DNA from: Liolophura sinensis
Taxonomy: Eukaryota; Mollusca; Polyplacophora; Chitonida; Chitonidae
Direction: 5' to 3'
DNA: 64,000 nt
Assembly (NCBI RefSeq): GCF_032854445.1
Contig: NC_088301.1
Coordinates: 41,163,116-41,227,115, forward strand
Part shown: positions 24,863-35,649 of the stretch, one piece after another
How the letters are laid out: each line of letters opens with the position of its first letter
Numbering within the stretch: position 1 is the stretch's first letter
Notes under the pieces: generated by a model
The model's database searches: none
What the model was told of the DNA's origin: nothing
Seen by the model: only the letters and a program-made list of their open reading frames with translations
Made by a program: the position numbers and the translations under genes

Positions 24863-25339
24863 TACAAAACTGACTGATGCAATACCCAGTAAGTTTACCC
24901 TATCTAAATTCTAAATAAATTCTGAGCATCCTGCAACTGTGTTGGCGTCCATTTCAATCGACTATTATAACAATATATTGGTCTGGAAGAATAGGCACAT
25001 GTAGTTCCATATTTGTTTATATGAGTGGGGTTGAATGCCGTAATCAAGAAAATTTTTATTAAATATGGATTTGGTAGTATGGCTATCAAAGAGCTGAAGG
25101 AGAAACATGTATGCAAAACTTCAGCTCTATATGCAGTGCACTAAAATTTACGGTAGTTAATATGTACACACCAAATTAGCGGTAGAATATCACCCCCTCG
25201 AGTTACTATGCTCTACATGTGTGCAAACCCAGATCTCAATACCTGGAGTTCTTTTTAAGATACCACCTATTTTGTATCTGGTCACACTTAAACAGGTACA
25301 TCAGAAAACATTTTCTATGCGTCAGGTGTTTATTAAGAA

Positions 25340-25442
25340 TGCTCAAGAATATTTCACTTATACGACGGCAGGCAGCATTATGACGGGAGGAAACAAAGCA
25401 CAGCCCGGGGGAATCCAACGATCATCCGCAGGTTGTCTACTG
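25340..25442 (-). mobile_element. SINE family 1 copy
   Basis: CTCAAGAATATTTCACTTAT, then ACGACGGCAGGCAGCATTAT, the GGGAGGAAAC block, AGCCCGGGGG and ATCATCCGCAGGTTG: the reverse complement of the family consensus. Confidence 0.85.
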
Positions 25443-25633
25443 TGTATAACATGGTAAATAGATAATGAAACTTCAGATGATTTATGTTCGCGGTCCTTGC
25501 ATGGTCCTTGCATGTCCTTGCACAGCGATATCAGGCCAGTTACTTGTAATGAGATGATACCGTTTCCACAGAAAAAAAACTCGTGTTCCACGGCCCTGTC
25601 GTTCAAAAGTGTGTCGGCAGTTTAGCCCAGTGT

Positions 25634-25764
25634 TAACATTTGTGTGGACTAGTCTCATTAGTTTTGTATAAGGCCAAGGCTGACATTAACATTTAAGTCA
25701 GGCTTAACTTTAAATACACCTATGGACAACCGACCCCAGTACGATCTTGCTTCACGAGGTGTTT
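25634..25764 (+). repeat. 131-bp direct repeat, left copy
   Basis: AACATTTGTGTGGACTAGTC to CTTCACGAGGTGTTT; matches 26185-26315 with only a few differences. Confidence 0.9.
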
Positions 25765-26184
25765 GCTAGTTCGCCGACTCCTGGGAATCTCAGGAGGGGT
25801 CGTATTCGAGTCCACACGCGAAGCAGTATGGCGTCGTGTCAAAGGGGCTGGGCGGCGCGACAATGACTGTCCCACTCGTGTACGGGACAGCCGTTACCCG
25901 TTTCCCGCGACGTGCTCCCACCATCCTAAGCATATTTTCCGTCAAAATCAGTGAGAAATAACGAAGAGAGCAACAATTAATCTAACCAAAAAACCACCTT
26001 TACGTGCGAAAAAATACTCCAAGATTAATCAACAACACAATTCTTTACAAACTAATTACTGAATGGCTTGCATGAATTTTGGAAAAAGGCCGTCTGACCT
26101 ATATTGCATCGCCACGTAATGGTTGTGTAGACAACACCCTGCTTCTGAATTAATCGTGTTTATCCCTTAAGAAATAAACAGCCT
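25765..26184 (+). other. 420-bp segment between direct repeats, SINE-like
   Basis: Starts GCTAGTTCGCCGACTCCTGG and contains GTATTCGAGTCCACACG, which resembles an RNA polymerase III box B. It is more GC-rich than its surroundings. The flanking 131-bp repeats are too long for a target-site duplication, so it is better read as unique DNA inside a local duplication. A tRNA-derived origin is a guess. Confidence 0.3.
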
Positions 26185-26315
26185 TAACATTTGTGTGGAC
26201 TAGTCTCATTAGTTTTGTATTAGGCCAGGGCTGACATTAACATTTCAGTCAGGCTTAACTTTAAATACACCTATGGACAACCGCGCCCAGTACGATCTTG
26301 CTTCACGAGGTGTTT
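26185..26315 (+). repeat. 131-bp direct repeat, right copy
   Basis: Partner of 25634-25764. Confidence 0.9.
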
Positions 26316-26519
26316 TAATGGATATTGTAAAGCATGAAAAGAATGGTGCTGAATACTCCACACATGTATACTACTCAAGTGTGACTCAGGAAATCAGGGA
26401 CAGGCCCAGAAAGGACAGAAAGACAACGCTGAGAGGATTCTGTGCATAGAGAAAGATATAGCGATACAGTTTATAGCAAAACAGGCGTATCTATAATGAT
26501 TTATACCAATAATGACTAC

Positions 26520-26757
26520 AGCATGGAGAGAGTAAAATTAAAGCCGCGAAGACAGTGTGATAAATACAGCCTGTCAGGTTATCTCAGTTTACCTCAGACA
26601 GGGTTCAAATGCATAAATACTAGCAATTTGCACAGCCCTGGTGCTATGGCTTAAGCAGATTTAGGTATAAAAATTGCATTGATGTGAAATACTATTAATT
26701 ATACGTCACTGGTCTTGAATTATTCAAAATGCTGTGTTGTAATCACATTTAGCCAGA
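26520..26757 (+). repeat. Dispersed repeat family 3 copy
   Basis: Contains AGAGAGTAAAATTAAAGC, CAGTGTGATAAATA, CCTCAGACAGGGTTCAAATG, CATAAATACTAGCAATTT and CTTGAATTATTCAAAATGC. Confidence 0.75.
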
Positions 26758-26837
26758 AATTTCATTGCAAAGGGACCAGTCTTCGGGGACACTTACTCCA
26801 CCGGCCGAATCCTGATATATGCACGAATAAAACATAA

Positions 26838-27080
26838 AAAATTACAGCACAAAGAGTAAAAGCCGAGCCTTGACGAAAGTGTGATATTTTGTCACATGTA
26901 ACCGCTGAAATATTGTGAATTTATCTTAGTTAAGGTTTTATTCCAAATGTCTATGTAAATGCTTAATAATTTAAATCGTTTAAGCAGAATTAGGTAGGCT
27001 AAAAAATTGCAATGATGTTAATTGCAATTTATTAGAGATCACTGATCTAGAGAACTTAAATTGTTGTGCTTTCATGAATA
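26838..27080 (+). repeat. Dispersed repeat family 3 copy
   Basis: Starts ATTACAGCACAAAGAGTAAA and includes TTTTGTCACATGTAACCGCT, the GTTAAGGTTTTATT block and GTTAATTGCAATTTATTAGA. It lies directly downstream of another copy in the same direction. Confidence 0.75.
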
Positions 27081-27102
27081 AGAAATTACATGAAACCAGT
27101 GT

Positions 27103-27310
27103 GAGTCCTTACAGCTACCTGGAATTATACTCTAAATGGTAATTTATTACAGTTAACATTAAACGATACATATAAAGCTTCTATAAAACGAAGAAATTGG
27201 GTTTGAGAGTCCTTACAGCTACCTGGAATTATACTCTAAATGGTAATTTATTACAGTTAACATTAAACAATACATATAAAGCTTCTATAAAACGAAGAAA
27301 TTGGGTTTGA
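27103..27310 (+). repeat. 104-bp tandem duplication
   Basis: Two head-to-tail copies (27103-27206 and 27207-27310) starting GAGTCCTTACAGCTACCTGG. They differ at one base by eye (AAACGATAC against AAACAATAC), so the event is recent. Confidence 0.95.
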
Positions 27311-29911
27311 GAAACATGGAGAAAGCCATACCAAAAAAACAAAATTTTTTTTGACGCATATTTTATATTTCTTAATAAGCTTCTATTTTATACATATTTT
27401 CCATCAATGTTTGTAAATATTCGCAAATGATGTCATCGATAAACCAATTCAGGTTCACACCCAACAAAGATGTTTTGACTGCTGTCACCGTTGACGTCAC
27501 CACAACAGGCTACCGACACCTAAATTTTGTCAATACTCCATGACACCCACCGAATTATTCCGATGGAACATGAGAACAATTTTGAAATATATAAAGTAAT
27601 AATTTGCTGCAATGAAACGTAATCTATTCAGCCATCGCCCAGAAAACATAATTTTATGCCAGTTCAAATGATAAGGGTTTGAGTGTAGGCGGCCCTGAGA
27701 ATTGGCCATTATGTGCTGGGACAGTTTAACTCCCTCCTTCATTACAAGAACCACTCCACGCATGGAAAGTTATGACAGTCTTTTGCCAAAAGTCAGTTGA
27801 ATACTTCAGTTACCTCCACTCACGAAACTGAGCGTCATCGTAAAATTGAGTGGGAAATGTTTGGCCTTGACGTTAAAAAACACTACAAACATATAAATAC
27901 ATAGATTTCAAAGGTGGCATTGTGGAATTTTAAATGGATCAGATTATCGTTCAAAAAATTGAAACACTCACATAACCAAATCACTTTTGTAGAAATATGC
28001 TTTAATAACCTTTAATAACCTTGGTTTGTTTTGGCTAACAGCGATAAGGGAAATTCGAGTTCGTGGATGGTAAAACACTCCTTCTGTTTTACGTGCCCTA
28101 TTTTAAGCCCTCTATCTTATGCATATCCTCAGTCAGTGTTCGGAAACATTCGAAAATGACGTCATCGATTAACATATGGGAACGCGGGGCCATGTTAGCG
28201 CCCCCATTTCGGGCTCTCTCCCAACAATGTTGTTTTTACGACTATCACCGTTAACGTCACCTCAGCAGATCTTTTCTGTTAATACGTGTGTCATTTTAAT
28301 CATATTTAAATTTTTTAACACATTGACAAAGATTATCCTAATTCAGATTAAACGTGTGTGTTTGGATATAAACAACAATCTTACCTTCCTTATACATTAC
28401 TACGTACTCAGTCAGAATTTTATTATGAAAAGACGATATATATATATATCAAATATGCTCACTACATTCCTTGAAGGAAAATTGAAAAGGGGTCAGTATA
28501 TTTTATGTCAAGTTTCAAATAAAATTTGTTATCGTTAAGTTAATTAATATATGATGGGCTTTTCTGTGTAAAATCAATGTTTTGTGTTTTAAACTTTTCT
28601 CTTATCATTGGACATGTTGTGATGATGATACTACTTAAGTCATGATAAAAATTTTGCTCGGGTGTGATGATATGTGATGACTGTACTGTATATGGTAACA
28701 GTTTTTACTAAAGTTAATTGGCTCGTGAGCACTATATTACTTAAAATAAATGCTTTATGACAGTTTTGCTCGAAATATATTTAATACAGTTAAAATATTG
28801 GATGTGATAGGTGCTCATATTCGGCAATACTAGATTTTTGTGAAGTAAGGAATGGTGATAATAAGTAATATGCACAGTAGATTTTAGATAATCTTGAGTA
28901 ATACAAATATTTTAACTCCATAACTGTGTATATTGTGTAAGATTCTATATGTTTGGTAGTGTTTAAGTCTGCATTTCCATATGTCATATGTATGGCTTTT
29001 TCCTTCTCTCTTCAATCATATATGATTGAATTTTAGAATCTAGTCTGTTTTAGATATAAGTGAAAACTCTTTGCTCAGTGTTACTACCCACCCCTGGAGG
29101 TTACGAAGGCAACAAAATGCTATGACACCATGTGCAAGCGCAGCTAAAAATTGTGGTCATACCAGGTTGATTTTTTAATACGTTGTAGAGAATTTAAGTC
29201 ACTTGATGGTCAGCAAATATCAATAAAGGAGTATCAATCATCTCTATCGCCGCCAATTTGGAAATAACTTATTTAGTCAGAAAGGCGGTAAGACACATTC
29301 TGGTGTATGTGGTTAACCTCACAATTTTGGTGCAATCATTTATCAAAAATATGACAATGTTAAATTTACTGCAAGATGTATGGTAAACAGTTTATGAACA
29401 TTATAACCTTGTTAAGTTCGACATTCAACTACGATATAGAGAATTAGATGGACGAGGATAAGCATATATGACAAGAGATACACGAAAGATACACATGACT
29501 CCAGGGAAATAAAAACTATGCAGATAATCAATGGCTAGACCGGAAGAACATTTAACACCTCACAGTTTTGTACACACCTTTTTGTATGATATAAATACAT
29601 GAAAGTCTATATTATTACTGAACAGGGATATGAGGTTCGTACAACTTTCATATGACAAAGGACTGACCGAGGTTATCATGACATCTCAGTTGATTGCTAT
29701 GGCTAACAAGCCTGGAGGACTGCTGTATCAGTGTGTGTGTCACACCCATGCGGTCAGAAAACAAATGACAAATGATCGAAATGATCCGCTGTTCTCAGCA
29801 AAATGTTGCAACGTTGCTTTGAATGAGATAAAATATAACGGTATGCAGCAGTGAAAACGGTTTTATCTTTGTTTTTTTTTGTTTTTTTTTTTGTTAAAGA
29901 GATTTGATTGG

Positions 29912-30014
29912 TATATAAAGCTCATTGGAAACTTGTTTTTGGACAAGACTAAGAAGTGATTCTAGGTATTTATGCCAGGGGTCTGCAGATACATACGGAG
30001 TTGATAACTTACTG
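29912..30014 (+). promoter_or_regulatory. Gene C core promoter and non-coding exon 1
   Basis: TATATAAAG at 29912-29920. A leader exon ending TTACTG|GTAAGA (exon end 30014) is inferred. The acceptor ATGTTCAG (30740-30747) precedes the ATG by one base. Layout as in genes A and B, so the promoter outlived or accompanied decay of the coding part. Confidence 0.55.
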
Positions 30015-30147
30015 GTAAGACTATGTTAACCATAATAATATTTAAAGTAAAAACCTTTCAGTAATTTATCAAGGCAAATCTAGGAAAGCGCCTCACAGCT
30101 CTATAGCATTTGAAAGCTAATATTTATTTGATTGTTGTATAACGCTA

Positions 30148-30280
30148 TGATCTGCCTGGTTTCCACCCACCATAATGCTGGCCACCGTCGTATAAATGAA
30201 ATATTCTTGAGTACGGCATATAACACCAATCAAATAAATAAATAAAATAAAATAAAATAAATAAATAAATAAATAAATAA
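30148..30280 (+). mobile_element. SINE family 1, 3' part
   Basis: Inside the first intron of gene C. CATAATGCTGGCCACCGTCG, then AAATGAAATATTCTTGAGTA, ACACCAATCAAATAAATAAA and a long (AAAT)n/(AAAAT)n tail. Confidence 0.9.
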
Positions 30281-30748
30281 CGCTGTGAAAATAATTTTTC
30301 ACTTTGTAATCAGGCAATCAGTTGTATAGGTGTGGACAATGGGAGTGATCTATGCAAACCGCCGGCAAGTTACCGACGAACTTTCCCACATACATGTGAC
30401 GTACATATATGCACACATTATTGGTGGGAGACAAGTGGTCTTAAACCACTTAATCTGGCAGCCAGAAGAATGCTCCTCAACAGCGCATACTACCTTTCAC
30501 TTTACATGACTGCCACCAATAGGCTAGCTTGATCTTTGCGTGAGCCCGTAAGACATAAAATGTCTTTATATGGGCTATATAAGTTAGGTATTATAAAATT
30601 TAGATCTGTAGGCATACATAATACCAGAACAAGAATTTTGGGTCTGCAGGTGAATTTTTGCCCGACTGAAACTTTAATATAGGAACCGATTCTTTTGCTG
30701 AAAAGTATATTTTGTATATATGTTCTCTATTTCTCTTTCATGTTCAGC

Positions 30749-32891
30749 ATGAGGATGTTGTTTCCAGCTGGTCTGATGGCTTGTGGGTCTGTGTTCATTT
30801 GTATTGTCGCACAGTTTACGGTAGAGTCGAGTGATTCAATCAAAACGGATGTAATTACAGGGCCTCCACAGAACATTAAGATTGTCAAGAAGGGCACCTT
30901 GATAAACGGCCGCTACAACGTTCACACTAGCTCCAACCACAGATCGCAAAGCAATGTGCCAAAAGTCATATTTGCAAATGAAGCCGAGCCAAACCGAATC
31001 ACTGGAGCGTCTACATCTCAAAGACTGAGCTTGCACAAAAGGCCAGTTTTGCGTTTCCTTAACGAAAGGCTAATAGCATATGATAACAGAGTCTATCCTA
31101 TAAACAACGGAAAGGTCAACATAAAGGGCGTCATGTATGGTAAATATAATTCTACATATAGTCACTTCTTCATTCATATCAGTTATAACTCTGGTGCTAT
31201 ATTTCATGAGACAGACAGTCGGTTAATGAATGGATGAATGTGGACTGAGATATGTGTGAGAACGGATAGTCATCACTGATTTTGAGTTGGATTGTGACTC
31301 AATCTCCTCAAACCAGGTCTTTCCTCTGTCAGAGTAAGCTAACATAGCTCCGTACCACCCGATTGTCTAGGCTGTTAAAAAAATAAGTGAATGTGTGATA
31401 CGTGTATATCGTGGCACGTGATCTGCACTCGCGGCCATTTTGGGTCACAAACGAAAAATGTCTTGATCTATTGCATATTATGAAAGACACACTCCTGGGG
31501 AGACCACAGAATTCTTTTGTTAGGGACCCGTGATGTCAAGTCATATATACTGACTGTTCACTAAGTATAGGTCTTAACGTACCTGCTCTTAACCCGCGTC
31601 CACTGTTGGACTGGTAGCAGGTATTATTTGTGATCCAGTATAATTAGCGATAAGTTAGTAAAAGGGAAACTTGGCTTTTATGAAATTGTAACAGTATTGT
31701 GACTGAACCGAGGGATTCTTCAGCCATCATTTAAACCTAACGACTGCAAAAAACTGTCAAATAAAAAACATATACGGAAAAAAAAATTCACTGACCCACA
31801 AACTTCTAAGAAAAACATATATAGGGAAATCCTAACCGAAATATGTAATCATATTCAGTTTTACTGATTATTCTAAGTGGATTAGTTATAGGCTTACAAA
31901 TGATAGTAAATCATTTGAAGTTTACTTTACACATTGTCATAATTCTTGCGCAAGTTAGCAATTTTAACCAAGTGTTTGTTAGTTAACCTGATCGGCTCTC
32001 ATCTAGGACCTAGGCTTAAATAAGTGAGAATTTAACTGATATACATTTATTTTAGAGAAAACTTTTTGCTATAATGTTTGGTATGAACTCCCATTGAACT
32101 TGTGGGAAGTGAGTTGTAGCCATGGTGAAGCTTGTGCTACATTCGCGATCAAAGACTAAAATGCAAAGTAGTCCACATCAACTGATCCAAAATACTTTCA
32201 TTTGTTTAGTTTTGATTTCCTGTGAATTAAATAGAGTCATGTAATGTGGGTTTTATGAACATACTGATAACATGTGCTAATTCTTTATTCTGCAGACACA
32301 CCTTTTTACAAAACAATGGCGTATTTTGAGATACAATTTTCTTGTTTGTAGTTAAGTGTGGCCTTGGCATTGGATTGGAAAGCGCTTTCATCTGTTGTAA
32401 TGAAAACTTCATCAGTCGAGGCACTGGCCCCGTAGAGTGCTGTGGCCCCAATTTCTACTATACGGACAATGAGTTCTGTTGTGGCAACATTTTCATTTCC
32501 TAAATTTGTGGGGAATCAGCAACTCGGCTGTTGCAAAAACACGTTCTACATTGTCGGAACACCAGTACTGTTGCAACGACCAGCTGCAAACCACTACAGT
32601 GCCGCGACTTGTGTACTTTGAGTCCACTTAACCGATTACTTTTTACCAGGATCCCAGCAGTGTTGTAACGGGCCAAACCTTGCGTTCCTCTTGTAACGCC
32701 AACCGTCTACAGAATTCTGCTGTGGAAACACTGTTGTCCAGAAAGGATCAGGCGTAAGCTGTTGCTCAGGATCGGTTTATAATAAAGAAGAAAAAATTTG
32801 TTGTGGCAATAGGCTTTTCGACAAAAGGCAATTCTGTTGCCTTAAACTTGGGCCAATGCAGGTTCTTAGTAGGTTTTGTTCAAGGCTTTAG
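30749..32891 (+). pseudogene. Decayed galaxin-like gene C
   Basis: The first coding exon, 30749-31139, is open and well formed: signal peptide MRMLFPAGLMACGSVFICIV, a basic, Ser-rich middle, then VYPINNGKVNIKGVMYG up to a phase-1 donor TATG|GTAAAT. After an intron of about 1.2 kb the acceptor TTTGTAG (32345-32351) opens VKCGLGIGLESAFICCNE, the same start as genes A and B. The frame then stops at about 32500 (TTTCCTAAATTT). Galaxin-type CC stretches continue in other frames as far as 32891, for example TEFCCGNTVVQKGSGVSCC and EEKICCGNRLFDKRQFCC. Several frame losses make a full protein unlikely. A truncated secreted product of about 180 residues could still be made if the first exon is spliced. 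Confidence 0.75.
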
Positions 32892-34189
32892 GATTGCTGT
32901 AATTTTATCATATTTGTTTTTTTCGTTGTCTATACTACTTGAAAAAATCAGTTTACAATTGTGCTGTGTAAATTAATTTGATATCGATAAAATCTAAATT
33001 AATTTAATATTTAGTTGCAGCAATAAAAAAATACTTTGCTCCAAGAATTTTACTACTGCAGCAATTGTGTGTAAGGAAAGACAAGTATATGGGACATCAT
33101 ATTCTTACTTTCTATATCCTATATTATTCTATATCAGGTAATTATACTATTTTAACAAATCTGTTTAAACAAAACAATGTAACGATTGTGTAACGTCGGC
33201 AATTATATCACTTCGGCCATTGCTTGGTATAACCTTGTAATTTCACTTATTTATACATCAATTAAATGAACGTTATCTTACTTTATGCATTATGTCACAA
33301 GTGAGAATATATTCATTCAACTGTCATGTTATTTAAGCAATCAAGTTTCCCCAGCAATTACACATTACTCCTCAATGATTGTGTTACTTCAGCAATTATT
33401 TCACCTCAGCAGTTTATTATGTAACTACTCAGAGTTATGATAGGTTTATTGCAGTTTATACATCAAGTAATGTTGTCTTATTTTAGGGAGTATGGTACAT
33501 CCGTCTACGATCATATGTTGTTTCATCATCACAAATTATCGATGTTCCGTCAAACAATCGTCATGCGTTTGGCTTAAATAAGTTGTGTGGTATTCTGAAA
33601 GGAATACGTTTGTTTGGTATAAAACTGTCATTATTCAATAATTTTTTAAGTTTTACTTCGCTTACCGTTGTATGCATTCTTTTCACTCATTAAAAGAACA
33701 AATCAAGTAGCATTTGAATGGTTCTGATTCTGTAAATACAGTTAGCTTTAAATTGACAATGGCAAGCGTGTTTTCGAAGAGCACGCGTATGTCTATGTGA
33801 TTGTGAAAGACATTATTCTTACCACATAAAAAAGTAGGAATGAAAGAAACGTAATTTGTTTGATTTCTTGTTTGGTTGGTTTGTGGTAATGTTCAATAAT
33901 CAGTGACTTTAGTCATATAGCAACGGGGCATCTTTGAAACCTGATGATCTCATGCAATGTTATCACATATATAACACATAATGCTAGCACAGTATACGGA
34001 CACCAAGCAAACCAGTACAGAAATGAAGCCATGAACACATAGAAACACAAATTTGGCAGGAAACTCTATGGTTTTAAACATAAAGGTTTGCCAAGGATTT
34101 ATTCTCTGGAGAAAATATACGAGCAAATATTAAATTTATCCGAAGCCACCATTTCTATGAATTCCAAACATGCATAAATATTATGTACA

Positions 34190-34300
34190 ATGGTAAAAAA
34201 ATGCAATGATGTTAATTGCTATTTATTAGACGTCACTGGTCTAGAATTACTCAAAATGCCATGTTAACACATTTAGCATACAGTAACACTAAAACACCTA
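34190..34300 (+). repeat. Dispersed repeat family 3 fragment
   Basis: GTTAATTGCTATTTATTAGA, then CGTCACTGGTCTAGAATTAC, TCAAAATGCCATGTTAACAC and TTTAGCATACAGTAACA match the 3' half of the family. Confidence 0.75.
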
Positions 34301-34752
34301 CAAGTGTAATCTTCATATATATATATATATTTTGTTAATTTATTTACATGTAATCCATTCAAAAAATTCTATGTCAGACAGAACGAAGAATTTTAACAAT
34401 TTTAAGAACTTTTTCACATAAAAATTTCAGATTGTATCCTGATGTTTTTAAACCGGACAATACACACACAAACACACAAAAACAATACGACCTGTGTTTT
34501 GAATATTCTTTACCACGACAACAAACAAAGACATTTTCTCGGTTCGATCTTTCAAATTTCGATGAGTTAAGAAAGAAGCCAGAATGATGAATCTTATAAC
34601 TTAGTTTCGTCATAATGAAAGCAATCTTTATTGAGAGATATGTATCGTTGAGACAAGATTTTATATGAAGATGGAGAAAGAAGAAAGCATAGATAGACAA
34701 ACCAAGACGATCATGTACAACAACAATACCTATCAAAGCTACTCATGCACTC

Positions 34753-34868
34753 ACGAGCTCTGCTCGGTTTCGTCCCACTATAATGCTGACGTAGTATATA
34801 AGTTAAATATTCATGGGTGTGGCGTAAAACACCAATCAAATAAATAAATAAATAAATAAATAAATAAA
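34753..34868 (+). mobile_element. SINE family 1, 3' part
   Basis: GAGCTCTGCTCGGTTTCGTC, then CACTATAATGCTGACG, the TAAATATTCATGGGTGTGGC block, AAAACACCAATCAAATAAAT and an (AAAT)n tail. Confidence 0.85.
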
Positions 34869-35649
34869 TCATGCACTCACGATGTATGCTCTTGCTGTAA
34901 TGGGGCCACTTTCCCCAAACAGCTAAGCTCGTAGACAATCCGGGCATTCTTTTTTGGATTATCCTCTTTCTGCTGAACTTACAAATGAAGCATTCGCTTC
35001 CTATTTTCCATTAGTTCACTTTTACATGACAATGATTGATTTAGTGATAAGGAAAACAAGACATTTCATTGTACAGTTGAATAATATAAGAATATAAAGA
35101 AAATACAATAGGTGAGTATACTCCAAAATCACGCATTCTGTGCAAGTTTCGGAATTCCATGATTGTCTTTCAAGATTTGTGTAACCATCACAGAGAGGGG
35201 TTGATATACTCATCTGCATGTTGACAAATGCCTTATTTTCTTTTCGTACAAAATAAAAAGATTCTTAAAACCGCTCATTGTAATCAAGGCCCCACGAACA
35301 CTAAGGCATACTCTTGATGGCGCATATGCCGCTCTATATGATTGCTTGGCATCACTGCCACCAATAGACAAGCTTGACCTTTGGAGAGCGTACGACGCAC
35401 GTAGGCTTTGTAAAGTATAATTCTAGGCTGGGATGGGATGGTGAAATGTATTTTTATATTGCTGTTGTGAACCACGAATGTACCTATATGAATGCAGGCA
35501 TAGCTATTTCACTGCCAATGTTGACATCACCTGTACCGAATTATGATGTTCTTTTCCTTACCTTTTGCTGCAGGGTAAAGCCTCCTACATCGGCAAGGAA
35601 TTTACCGTATAACTTACTGAACTTACCTGGAATCCAAATAATGCTGTGA

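Larger units (their letters stand above)
24863..29911. other. Spacer between galaxin-like genes B and C
   Basis: About 5 kb with no supported coding region. Contains a SINE, two copies of dispersed family 3, a 131-bp duplication flanking a SINE-like insert, and a 104-bp tandem duplication. The open frames in 28.0-28.5 kb and 29.6-29.9 kb show no recognisable family and no convincing splice context. Confidence 0.45.
32892..35645. other. Spacer after gene C
   Basis: AT-rich. Positions 33181-33225 read VGNYITSAIAWYN in one frame, faintly like the gene B tail, and may be further debris. It also holds a family 3 fragment, a (TA) tract near 34316-34330 and a SINE. No gene is supported. Confidence 0.4.

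Noticed and set aside
25765-26184. A tRNA gene at the box-B-like motif
   Set aside because: No cloverleaf with paired acceptor ends could be drawn; only a box-B-like word is present.
29630-29854. Frame of 74 codons upstream of gene C
   Set aside because: No signal peptide, no recognised motif, and it ends shortly before the gene C TATA box without a donor; chance is the simpler reading.
33181-33420. Faint galaxin-like peptide traces beyond gene C
   Set aside because: Only about a dozen residues resemble the gene B tail and the cysteines are missing; noted under the spacer but not called a gene.
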